Source: Mariniblastus sp. (GTDB taxonomy: Bacteria > Planctomycetota > Planctomycetia > Pirellulales > Pirellulaceae). Taken from it: a stretch of 42,133 nucleotides of DNA. Of this stretch, positions 25,637-33,962 are shown piece by piece; the first letter of the stretch is position 1; each line of letters opens with the position of its first letter. The notes beneath the pieces were generated by a model, which saw only the letters and a list, made by a program, of their open reading frames with translations, had not been told where the DNA came from and did no database searches. The DNA lies in assembly GCA_029251085.1 (NCBI GenBank), contig JAQXDZ010000111.1, positions 1 through 42,133 of the forward strand, read 5' to 3'. The translations under genes were made by a program, and so were the position numbers.

Positions 25637-25668
25637 CTCGAATTCAGTAAACTGCTAGATTGATAAAA

Positions 25669-26595
25669 CTATTCGATAGCTGTATCTCCATTTTTAATCG
25701 TACCCATCGCTTTAAAAACACGGGGATCGATGTCATCGCTAATGAATCGTACGGAGCCATCAACAAAAGCAAAGGTTGTTAGCCCACCGCCATGCATACT
25801 GTTAAACTGAGCGAAACCATGAAAATGGATTTCAAGAATTTCTTCACTGCCGTCATCGTTAACAATCACGATTGGATCACGACGAGGTGGATTATTTGGT
25901 GGCTCTCCTGTCCATCCCACCACTCGCCAACCAGTATGTTCGGAACCGTCAATGATTCCAGGCCACTGTGAATCAAAGACGTTAGCACTTCGCTCACCCA
26001 TTAAAATAGTGTTGGAAAGCCCATCTCGAACATCACGCAACGGCGTCGTACTGTTTTCATAGAACATTCCGTCGATGAAGCCGATTGAATCAAGTAAATC
26101 GGCTGAAGGGCAAAGCTGACCGTCGCCCATGTCTTCTTGTCTAACGGACGAACCGATGCAGCCAACGTAATGTGTTCGCCCGACGTCAACCAACCCGTCG
26201 AGACCCTCCAGCTGAAATGTACTTGAGTTGTTGCCGGAACTGGGACAATACAGAAGCGGGATCCGTTCTTTGATGATTGCCTGATTTTCGTCAGCGTCCG
26301 TAAAAGTCGAAAAGTCAATCTTTGAATAGAGATTTCCTTGTTCGATAAACGGCAAAAGATAGCTGATCGTCCCCCAACCAGACTCGCTGTTCCAGCCATT
26401 GGGAAAATGACTGTTTGAGGTATTAAAGTTTTGGTTAGCCAAGCCGAGTTGGATTAAATTAGAACTGCACTTAGTGCGTCTGGCCGCTTCTCGTACGTTT
26501 TGCACCGCCGGTAAAAACATCGCGATCAAAATCGCAATAATTGCAATCACCACCAACAATTCAATCAGAGAAAAACCGCGTTTTTGTTTATTCAT
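25669..26595 (-). CDS. DUF1559 prepilin-like protein
   Basis: From the ATG at 26595 this is a 308-aa protein. The N-terminus KRGFSLIELLVVIAIIAILI is a type IV prepilin or type II secretion pseudopilin signal, cleaved before Phe with Glu at +5. FLPAVQNVREAARRTKCSSNLIQLGLA follows, as in the DUF1559 family. The C-terminus has the typical MHGGGLTTFAFVDGSVRFIS motif near residues 270-290. These proteins are extremely numerous in planctomycetes and their function is unclear; they may assemble into surface fibres. The nine extra codons of the longer frame from 26622 would mask the prepilin signal and were not used. Confidence 0.94.
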   Translation of the reverse strand: MNKQKRGFSLIELLVVIAIIAILIAMFLPAVQNVREAARRTKCSSNLIQLGLANQNFNTSNSHFPNGWNSESGWGTISYLLPFIEQGNLYSKIDFSTFTDADENQAIIKERIPLLYCPSSGNNSSTFQLEGLDGLVDVGRTHYVGCIGSSVRQEDMGDGQLCPSADLLDSIGFIDGMFYENSTTPLRDVRDGLSNTILMGERSANVFDSQWPGIIDGSEHTGWRVVGWTGEPPNNPPRRDPIVIVNDDGSEEILEIHFHGFAQFNSMHGGGLTTFAFVDGSVRFISDDIDPRVFKAMGTIKNGDTAIE

Positions 26596-26883
26596 TAATA
26601 CACCGATTCCGACGAATACCATTGAGAAATGTATCGGTGGTGTTCGCTTTGGTCAAACAAGACAATCCCGCAATAATCGCAAATACCTTAAACCATCCTC
26701 AAAATTAGCTATTACGCTTTTTCGTCCATTCGAACCGGAAGGCACTTCATTTTGGTGGCTGAACTGGCGTATTTGGAGAAATTGAATTACTTAATCAGCG
26801 AATTTACCCCTCTTTTCCAATGTTTTTAGAAAATTTTGAAGCACCAATGCCTCATGTCGTATTTTCGCTCCTAGTTTCCCCAG

Positions 26884-26889
26884 TACAAT
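26884..26889 (+). promoter_or_regulatory. Possible -10 element for a leaderless J-domain message
   Basis: TACAAT lies at 26884-26889, 5 of 6 to the consensus. The usual distance to the transcription start would place that start at or next to the ATG at 26896. No good -35 is visible, so the call is weak. Confidence 0.3.
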
Positions 26890-26895
26890 TAGATT

Positions 26896-27510
26896 ATGGA
26901 TGCACGAAAAATATTAGGTGTCAGCAACGAAGCAACACCGCAGGAAATCCGTAGAGCGTATCGAGAGAAAGCACAAAAGCACCACCCTGATCAGGGTGGG
27001 GACAGTTGGGCATTTCAGCAAGTTCAGGACGCCTACGACGAACTGTCAAATGGAGAGGTGGTTAATTCTTTCGAAGCACCAACTCACCCCGAAACTCCAA
27101 TCGACCAACCGTCAAACGAGCAGGAAAACACCAACCAACATGCGGACGGGCATCCCAACCACGGTTGGAAAAATTTGTTTACTGGCCAACTTCCCCTTCA
27201 AAACCAATCGACTGTCTTTATCCTGATTAATTGTTTGGATATTTTCATGACCCATCGACTACTTTTTAGTGTCGAAGGAGCACGCGAAACCAACCCCTTC
27301 GCGCAGTTTTTTATTGACCAGTATGGTTTCAATGGAGCCATTGGTTTTAAACTGCTGATCGTTACGGTTGTCTGCGTGATCGCACAAATTGTGGCAATCA
27401 AGAAAGTAAGAACGGCTAGATTTTTACTGAACGCAGGTTCTTGCATTACTGGCATTGTCGTGGTCTACAGCTTCCTGCTCTACCTAAACCACACCAACCC
27501 CGGACTTTAA
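26896..27510 (+). CDS. J-domain protein with a DUF5658-like membrane domain
   Basis: The protein has 204 aa. Residues 1-52 form a J-domain: DARKILGVSNEATPQEIRRA, then the HPD motif at 29-31, then FQQVQDAYDELSNG. A polar linker (about 55-95) rich in Asn, Gln and Pro follows. The C-terminal part (about 100-200) is a three-helix membrane domain, with FILINCLDIFMTHRLLFS, the ARETNPFAQFFI signature of DUF5658-type proteins, GFKLLIVTVVCVIAQIVAI and ITGIVVVYSFLLYL. The combination suggests a membrane-tethered co-chaperone that recruits DnaK to the membrane (inference). A TACAAT lies 6 nt before the ATG, which could make the message leaderless. Confidence 0.82.
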   Translation: MDARKILGVSNEATPQEIRRAYREKAQKHHPDQGGDSWAFQQVQDAYDELSNGEVVNSFEAPTHPETPIDQPSNEQENTNQHADGHPNHGWKNLFTGQLPLQNQSTVFILINCLDIFMTHRLLFSVEGARETNPFAQFFIDQYGFNGAIGFKLLIVTVVCVIAQIVAIKKVRTARFLLNAGSCITGIVVVYSFLLYLNHTNPGL

Positions 27511-27584
27511 CGCCAACTCAAGCGTTTGAAATTTGACGGATCTATGCGGTGGAATGTTCTCGTTCGCCATCGATGCCACTCGGA

Positions 27585-29210
27585 CTAGTTGGCGATGGGT
27601 GTGACACTTTGCATCATCCACGCGCACAGCATCGCACCATAAGTGCCTAACGCATAACCCAGCACAGCCAGCAAAACGCCAACGGGCGCGAGGGCGGGAT
27701 GAAAGGCAGCCGCGACTACCGGAGCACTCGCGGCTCCACCAATGTTTGCCTTACTACCCACGGCTAAAAAGAAGTAAGGAGCGCGAATCAGCCACCCAAC
27801 GAAAAACATTAAGCCGACGTGAATTGCCATCCAAATACCGCCAATCAAAAAGAAACCAGGGTGATCGGCAAGCGCCCGAATATCCATTCCCATTCCAATA
27901 ACGGCCACGAGTATAAAAATAAAGACGGTTCCTATTTTGGATGCACCGGCACCTTCATAATTTCGAAATGGAGTGAACGAAAGCGAAATACCAATTGCAG
28001 TTGAAATCACAATCAGCCAGAAAAACGAACTCGCGAGGCCTAAATCCTTTAGAAAGCCGTAGGGATTCTCCCCCATGATTAGATTTCCGTCGGGTCCAGT
28101 TACCATCACTTGAGCACTCGTAATTGTCGCCTGAACACTCTCCGCTATATAAGCACCCGTAAAGTGGGCAAACGCTGTCGCACCGAATCCAATCGCTCCA
28201 ATGACCATTAGATCGGTCGTCGTTGGCACTCTTGTCACCCGTGCGCTAAAACTTTCCATCTTCGTCTTCAGCCGCTCAATACTCGACGAATCGGCTTTAA
28301 AAATCCGATCAATGTCTTTGGAGAAACCAACCCCCATTAGCAAAAAGAACATCCAAACCTCGGCAACAATCACATCCACGGCAACCATCACGCTGTACAA
28401 ATCCTCCAATTGCCCCGAAACCTCTACCCCGGCATCCGGTTCCGGGGTCATGAACACAACTTGCATCGCCGCCTGATTTGCACCACCTCCAATCCAACTC
28501 CCAGCGACCGTACTTAAGCCCCTCCAAACTGCAGCAGGCCCATCGACGCCGACGATTTCGGGATAAATCCAAGCTACCGCCAATACAGCCAAAGGTCCGC
28601 CCACAACGACACCGACTGAACCGGTTAAAAACATAATCAATGCTTTCGGGCCAAGAGCATAAATTTCTTTTAGGTCAATGCTGAGTGTAAGCAGAACAAG
28701 TGTGGCGGGTAACAGGAATCGCGTGGCAACGTAATAGAGTTGAGAGTCATGATGATCGACCAAATTAAAAAAGGTCAATAGTGACGGAAGGAAATAACAA
28801 ACCAGCAGCATTGGAATGACTTTATAAAACAGCTTTACTGCCGGGAACTCTAGGCTCGAGGTCCAAAAAATCAATCCCAGAATGACCATAAGAATGCCAA
28901 AAATAACAGCATCATTTTTGAAAAACGGCCCGGAATCATGCTGTTCCACTTCGACCGCATTGCTCTTCTTGGCATCGCTGGCTTTACTTTCGCCAACAGT
29001 CTCTGTGGCCTCATCTATTTCGAGTTCAGCCGAGGCTACCATAGACGCGTCATCTTGAATTACCTCCGCACCGCAAATCGATAGACCCGAAAACAAGCTA
29101 ATCAAAATGATGGTAATTCTGGCCACGTTATCTCTCACTGGATTTTGAACAATACGAGTGATCGCCAACAAAAAGAAATTCAACTGGCGATGACTAACAA
29201 TCAGTTCCAC
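27585..29210 (-). CDS. DUF819-family multi-pass membrane protein
   Basis: The protein is 541 aa and related to YjcL-type DUF819 proteins, which resemble secondary transporters; the substrate is unknown. The N-terminus (about 1-50) includes an apparent signal sequence (ITIILISLFSGLSICGAEV). An acidic linker with many Glu and Ser follows to about 95. Then come 10 or more hydrophobic helices, including LLVCYFLPSLLTFF, FLTGSVGVVVGGPLAVLAVAW and, near the end, VLLAVLGYALGTYGAMLCAW. Typical motifs are AGSWIGGGANQAAM and KANIGGAASAPVVAAAF, Gly-rich loops that recur in the two halves. The exported head before the first transport helix is unusual. The start is uncertain, since internal Mets exist. Confidence 0.88.
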   Translation of the reverse strand: MELIVSHRQLNFFLLAITRIVQNPVRDNVARITIILISLFSGLSICGAEVIQDDASMVASAELEIDEATETVGESKASDAKKSNAVEVEQHDSGPFFKNDAVIFGILMVILGLIFWTSSLEFPAVKLFYKVIPMLLVCYFLPSLLTFFNLVDHHDSQLYYVATRFLLPATLVLLTLSIDLKEIYALGPKALIMFLTGSVGVVVGGPLAVLAVAWIYPEIVGVDGPAAVWRGLSTVAGSWIGGGANQAAMQVVFMTPEPDAGVEVSGQLEDLYSVMVAVDVIVAEVWMFFLLMGVGFSKDIDRIFKADSSSIERLKTKMESFSARVTRVPTTTDLMVIGAIGFGATAFAHFTGAYIAESVQATITSAQVMVTGPDGNLIMGENPYGFLKDLGLASSFFWLIVISTAIGISLSFTPFRNYEGAGASKIGTVFIFILVAVIGMGMDIRALADHPGFFLIGGIWMAIHVGLMFFVGWLIRAPYFFLAVGSKANIGGAASAPVVAAAFHPALAPVGVLLAVLGYALGTYGAMLCAWMMQSVTPIAN

Positions 29211-29428
29211 AAAGTCTAGCAGGGTTTTTCGAGCGTGGGGATAACAGAGCCGCTTAAAACCGCAGCGTTTTAGATAGCTTTGACACCAATTGGAAGAAGT
29301 CTGCTACAAAATTCACGTTCTTCGGAGCACGGTTAACATGGAGTGCGTTATTGATTGGTGAATCGGCAACTTTAGAACTTCGGTTCCACGGTTAGAGCAA
29401 GCGACTATCGGTAGCAATAATCAAACCA

Positions 29429-30007
29429 CTAAGACCTTTGGGATCGCTTCTTCAATGCTGATTTAGTCGTTTTTGTTTTTGCCCTGTTTTTCGTCTTCGC
29501 GCGGGAGTTCGCTGAGGATCCATTTTGAACCTTAGCTGACTTTTTCTGCGACCTCGATCGCAGGATGCGCTCGACTTTCGCTCGATCAGTCGTTTCCAAT
29601 TCTCGGGCAATGCACGCCAGTTCCCACGCAGTTTTTTTCGTGTATTTCTTAAACGAAAAACTAATCTTATTCCGAGCACCCGATCTTGTCTTCCAAGACG
29701 CACAGTAGCTCGAATAAGCCTTACCGTAGGTAGATTCGCAAACTGAAAGATGGACTCCTACCACCCCACTTTGGTTGCGATGAGTCCGAATGCCTTTTGT
29801 TGTCTTGGGTGGAGGCAATTGTGATAAAAGCTGACTGTAACGTGCACGCGATGCAGCCAGCGCTTTCCTTTTGCCGCTGTATTTTTTATCCGAAAAAAAC
29901 TCGTTGGTGTGCTCCCCACCACGAGAAATTCGCATCATATAACCAAACGTGCCCTGTGCCTCGATATCATACCGGGTGATGCCGCGTTCAATTAATTTAG
30001 TTCCCAT
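29429..30007 (-). CDS. Basic protein with two AP2-like DNA-binding repeats
   Basis: From the ATG at 30007 this is a 192-aa protein. The first repeat, about 8-60, reads GTFGYMMRISRGG, FSDKKYSGKRKALAASRARY. The second, about 78-140, reads RNQSGVVGVHLS, YCASWKTRSGARNKISFSF and KKYTKKTAWELACIARE. Both match the bacterial AP2/ERF fold, a three-strand sheet plus helix. The last 35 residues are a Lys/Arg/Ser-rich tail that should bind nucleic acid without much specificity. Bacterial AP2 domains often accompany HNH homing endonucleases, but no HNH motif is present here. It could be a regulator or a nucleoid protein. It is isolated, with no partner gene. Confidence is lower for function than for the fold. 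Confidence 0.78.
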   Translation of the reverse strand: MGTKLIERGITRYDIEAQGTFGYMMRISRGGEHTNEFFSDKKYSGKRKALAASRARYSQLLSQLPPPKTTKGIRTHRNQSGVVGVHLSVCESTYGKAYSSYCASWKTRSGARNKISFSFKKYTKKTAWELACIARELETTDRAKVERILRSRSQKKSAKVQNGSSANSRAKTKNRAKTKTTKSALKKRSQRS

Positions 30008-30143
30008 CAGCACTGCCACCGTTTCTATATTGCTTTGTCAATTAGCGAACGCTGGTCAGACAACGGCTGCACAGAAGAATCACTATTGACAGACAGAAGC
30101 CAATTTAAAAAATTTGGCGGTTCGAGCGAGAACTACCAATTGC

Positions 30144-30172
30144 TTCACTTCCAATAACCCTTAGGTTATGAT
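30144..30172 (+). promoter_or_regulatory. Candidate promoter of the sulfatase gene
   Basis: TTCACT (30144-30149) and TATGAT (30167-30172) are separated by 17 bp, 4 of 6 and 5 of 6 to the consensus. The predicted start near 30179 lies 67 nt before the sulfatase ATG. Identified by eye. Confidence 0.4.
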
Positions 30173-30245
30173 CTTACAGGGTTGGAAGCCATAAAAACTT
30201 TGCAGTTGATTTGCTAAATCGGACTCCTTTTTATTTCGAGAAAAT

Positions 30246-31748
30246 ATGTTGAAGCCATCTACCGTCTTAATTCTCGCATTATCGTTACAACTGAACTTTG
30301 GTGGAGTCGTTTGCTCCCAAGATGCAACGCTGAATAAAAAACCCAACATCATCTTTTTGCTCACAGATGACCAATCGACCATCACAATGGGCTGCTATGG
30401 CAATGACAAAGTTAGAACTCCGAACCTAGATCAACTCGCGACCGATGGAGTGATTTTTGATCGGCACTACGTTACGACCGCAATCTGCATGGCCAGTCGC
30501 GCTAACATTTTTACCGGGCTCTATGAGTTCCGGACTGGGTGCAATTTCAACAAAGGTGATTTAACGCGAAAACTTTGGGAAACTAGTTATCCCATGCGGT
30601 TTAAGCAAGCAGGATACCGAACCGCATTTGCCGGCAAATTTGGAATCCAAATCGAAGGTGAAAAACAACTGCCGAGTCAAGACTTTGACCTTTGGGGTGG
30701 CGGCCCCGGTCAAACGAATTACGCCACCGCGCGGAACCCCGCCATCAAGCAATACGCCAAGACCCATCCCCATTCGACTTTAGCCTATGCGGCATTTTCA
30801 AAAGACTTTATTGAACAATCCGTTAACGCAAAGGTTCCCTTTTGCCTCTCCATTAGCTTTAAAGCATCTCATCGACCGGTTCAGCCAGATCCAAAATTTG
30901 ACTCGGTTTACGAAAACACAATTTTTCCCAAACCAAAAAACTACGGTCGGGAAAATGGTTTGCATCTAGCCGAACAGAGCAAAACTGGTCGTCAATATAC
31001 ACGTTTCGAGGAGTGGGGTTACTCCGATGATTATGTCGAGGTAATGCGTAAATACAACCAACAGATATTTGGCGTTGATGTAGCAGTCGGAGAGATCCGG
31101 GCAGCGCTGAAAAGCCAAGGAGTTGAAAACAATACCGTCATCATTTTCACATCCGATAATGGTTTTCTTTGCGGTTCACACGGTTATGGCTCAAAAGTAA
31201 TACCCTACGATGAATCAACTCGAGTGCCGTTGATTATTTTTGACCCAAGGCATCCAAGTTCTGGGAAACGCATCCGATGTGACTCATTAACTGGCAGCAT
31301 TGATCTTTCGCCGACTATGCTCGACCTCGCCGGGATTCCCGAACCGGAAAACATTGACGGCGTGAGCCTGACCCCGCTTCTGGAAGCGCCGACGAAACCA
31401 GTCCGTGAGAGCCTATCACTGATGAATTTCTGGGGGCCAGACACCGCTCATTCATTTGGCGTGGTGACTAACTCTTGGAAATATCTCTACTGGTACTCTC
31501 AAGAGGACGACATGTTAGCCACCGAGGAGTTGTTTGACATGAATCAAGATTCGAACGAACTCACAAATGCGGCTAGTGACGATTCCAATTTAGAGGCACT
31601 CAATAAAATGAGGAACCTCTACGACCAGCACCTGTATGAAATTAATGACAATGCTGTTCGCCCCGTTTATCGAAAGTACAAAGACTTGTTCGACCGAAAA
31701 CAGACGTGGACAGATAAAAAAGGGATCCTAAACAAATCACGCCAATGA
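30246..31748 (+). CDS. Exported sulfatase (formylglycine type)
   Basis: This sulfatase hydrolyses sulfate esters, probably on algal or host polysaccharides. It is 500 aa with a signal peptide to about residue 24 (VLILALSLQLNFGGVVCSQ). Metal ligands DD lie at 41-42, in PNIIFLLTDDQ. The formylglycine site is C81 in the motif CMASRANIFTG, with Ala in place of the more common Pro of CxPSR. IIFTSDNGF holds the C-terminal metal ligands. Activity would need a formylglycine-generating enzyme or anSME encoded elsewhere. A promoter is proposed just upstream. It converges on the second sulfatase gene. The substrate cannot be read from sequence. Confidence 0.93.
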   Translation: MLKPSTVLILALSLQLNFGGVVCSQDATLNKKPNIIFLLTDDQSTITMGCYGNDKVRTPNLDQLATDGVIFDRHYVTTAICMASRANIFTGLYEFRTGCNFNKGDLTRKLWETSYPMRFKQAGYRTAFAGKFGIQIEGEKQLPSQDFDLWGGGPGQTNYATARNPAIKQYAKTHPHSTLAYAAFSKDFIEQSVNAKVPFCLSISFKASHRPVQPDPKFDSVYENTIFPKPKNYGRENGLHLAEQSKTGRQYTRFEEWGYSDDYVEVMRKYNQQIFGVDVAVGEIRAALKSQGVENNTVIIFTSDNGFLCGSHGYGSKVIPYDESTRVPLIIFDPRHPSSGKRIRCDSLTGSIDLSPTMLDLAGIPEPENIDGVSLTPLLEAPTKPVRESLSLMNFWGPDTAHSFGVVTNSWKYLYWYSQEDDMLATEELFDMNQDSNELTNAASDDSNLEALNKMRNLYDQHLYEINDNAVRPVYRKYKDLFDRKQTWTDKKGILNKSRQ

Positions 31749-31803
31749 ATTCGACTGCAGTTCTGCACATTTTGAAACGTTGAATTCTGTTTTCGCATCA
31801 TCC

Positions 31804-33849
31804 CTATTTTGCACTTGCTCCTAATCTTCGGAAATTGACGCTGAACGACAATTCGTCTTTTTCACCCGTCAAACCTGCGATCAACAATGGATGAAACCCT
31901 TCGCCAAGATTTAGCTCGACCTCAGTCGAAAGTTTTCGACGTTCGTTGTCGAAATCTGCGTCAATAATTCCAGCTTCATGTAATCGAACGAATACCCTTG
32001 ATTTCGATTGTAGGGAAATGGAATACCGGCCCGACTGCGTGACCTCGACGGTGCGAACCACCATGACAGCCCCACCATTGGCACATCGAAATTTTCCGGA
32101 GAAATTTGTCTGTTTTTCGGACAGCACAACTTTTTTAACAACTGATGGCGAGGTTGCCTCTTTTTTACTTGCAGTCAGGTCGGGTACGTAATTAAATTTT
32201 CCTTCTAAACACTTATCGAATGATGATTTTAACTCATTCTCGTTTTGATAACCGGGAATAAACTCTGAATCGTAGGGGCGGCGAGCTGTCTCATTGGGAA
32301 TTCGAAGGCGTAAGACTTGATCCCGCATACGCTGGTCGAGTTCCTTAAATTTGCCTCCCAATTTTGCTAAATTTTTTCGCTCGCCGACATCAGTCTTTAA
32401 GTCATAGATTTCAAACGGATCTGTATGCGATTTAATGTTGGTCCGAATTCCTTTGAATCCGTCGAGGTGGATCACTTGCATTTCACCTCTCTTTTTCCCA
32501 CCACGAGATTTAAGAAAGTCAGGATAGGACTTTGTCTTTCCGTTATTTTCGTACTCAACATAGATGCGACTTGGCTTTTGGTCCTGACCACCTTGAAGTG
32601 ATCTCATCATTGAAACGCCATCCGTTCTTGCGGGGGGGAGCACACCGGCCAGTTCAGCGAAGGTTGCCATCCAGTCATGAAATTGGGTTGGTTTTTGATG
32701 GATGGAATTATTTGGAATTTTCGTTGGCCACCAAGCGATCGTTGGCATTCGAATACCGCCTTCCCAAGTATCACGCTTGGTGCCGTCAAAGGGCCCGTAT
32801 GACTGAAAATCACTTGCCTCATACCGTTTTCCCGCAATGTATGTTTTGTCATGTGGGCCGTTATCACTCGTGAAAACGACCATCGTATTTTCTGATATCC
32901 CAAGATCTTTGAGCGTTACTAACAAATCTCCGACACACACGTCAATTCTTCGAACCATCGTCGCAAATCGTTCCTGAACATCCGACCATCCTTTGTCGAC
33001 ATAATCAGGGTGACGGTACGAGTCAATCGTTCCCGAAGCGGTGTTGATCATTTCGCCAGCTTGCCCGAGCCAGCGAACGCCGCCGTCTACTCCTAATCCG
33101 CTCGGATATGGCCCGGTAGGGACTTGCAATGCCGCATGGGGAGTGTCGAACGCGAGATACAGAAAAAAGGGCTGTTCAGGTGACGCTTTGCGGTGTTCGA
33201 TAATCCAATGCTTACTCCGAGCCGTAAATAAATCCGTCGTGTAACAGCGTGTAAGTTCGCCGGAGACTTCTCGATTGTTCCACCAGACCTGCTTTCCGAC
33301 GCGATGCGACTCAGAATTTCCTATCGGCCATGAATGACTTGGATAATGAACATGCCCATCCGAGTGGGCGACATACCCAAAGAACTCATCGAAACCTCGC
33401 TTAGTTGGATAGGCTTCCCATGTTTTTGAATCCTCACCTTCACCTTGCAGGCCGTACTTCCCGATCAACGCAGTTTTATAGCCAGCGTCTTTCAAAACTG
33501 TGGCAACCGTATGATTATCGTTGAGCGCTTTATCGAATTGATTATTGCGAACCGTCGCATGCCCTTGATGCACCCCCATCAAAAACGATGCCCGGCTTGG
33601 TGCGCAAACCGGGGCAGGGCAGTAATGTTTAGGCATCAACACCCCATCGCTGGCCATTTGATCTAAATGGGGAGTTTTGTGGCGGCGTGGATGCGTCGAG
33701 GAGTTTTGGTGCAAGATCCCCAGGTCGCCCCAGCCTAAATCGTCAGCAAGGATAAAAATTATGTTGGGCTGATCCTGAGCCGAAGCCGATTGGCCAAAAT
33801 AAAACAAACAACACGAAACCAATAAAACACAAATTGAATTTTTAAACAT
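31804..33849 (-). CDS. Exported sulfatase with a C-terminal beta domain
   Basis: The protein is 681 aa. A signal peptide ends near residue 25 (SASAQ). DD metal ligands lie at 36-37, and the formylglycine site is C82 in CAPSRASFLMG, a canonical CxPSR. VVFTSDNGPHD supplies further ligands. The catalytic domain ends near 530 (FEIYDLKTDVGERKNLA), and about 150 residues follow. Their last 95 or so are beta-rich (GAVMVVRTVEVTQSGRYSIS and LSFSVNFRRLG) and may bind carbohydrate. It lies 114 bp after the DUF1501 gene on the same strand, so it is probably the last gene of the PSD1-DUF1501-sulfatase cluster. The other sulfatase lies downstream, convergent. Confidence 0.94.
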   Translation of the reverse strand: MFKNSICVLLVSCCLFYFGQSASAQDQPNIIFILADDLGWGDLGILHQNSSTHPRRHKTPHLDQMASDGVLMPKHYCPAPVCAPSRASFLMGVHQGHATVRNNQFDKALNDNHTVATVLKDAGYKTALIGKYGLQGEGEDSKTWEAYPTKRGFDEFFGYVAHSDGHVHYPSHSWPIGNSESHRVGKQVWWNNREVSGELTRCYTTDLFTARSKHWIIEHRKASPEQPFFLYLAFDTPHAALQVPTGPYPSGLGVDGGVRWLGQAGEMINTASGTIDSYRHPDYVDKGWSDVQERFATMVRRIDVCVGDLLVTLKDLGISENTMVVFTSDNGPHDKTYIAGKRYEASDFQSYGPFDGTKRDTWEGGIRMPTIAWWPTKIPNNSIHQKPTQFHDWMATFAELAGVLPPARTDGVSMMRSLQGGQDQKPSRIYVEYENNGKTKSYPDFLKSRGGKKRGEMQVIHLDGFKGIRTNIKSHTDPFEIYDLKTDVGERKNLAKLGGKFKELDQRMRDQVLRLRIPNETARRPYDSEFIPGYQNENELKSSFDKCLEGKFNYVPDLTASKKEATSPSVVKKVVLSEKQTNFSGKFRCANGGAVMVVRTVEVTQSGRYSISLQSKSRVFVRLHEAGIIDADFDNERRKLSTEVELNLGEGFHPLLIAGLTGEKDELSFSVNFRRLGASAK

Positions 33850-33962
33850 CAGCCTATTTCCTAGCAGAAAAAAGTCACACGCTCATAATCGGCAGTTAGA
33901 TATTTTGAGCCTGCGACCTCCAGCACGGTGCCCATTCTCTTTTTTGCCACTGATTGAAAGAG

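Noticed and set aside
29429..30007. AP2 protein as a homing endonuclease
   Set aside because: No HNH, GIY-YIG or LAGLIDADG motif and no intron or intein nearby.
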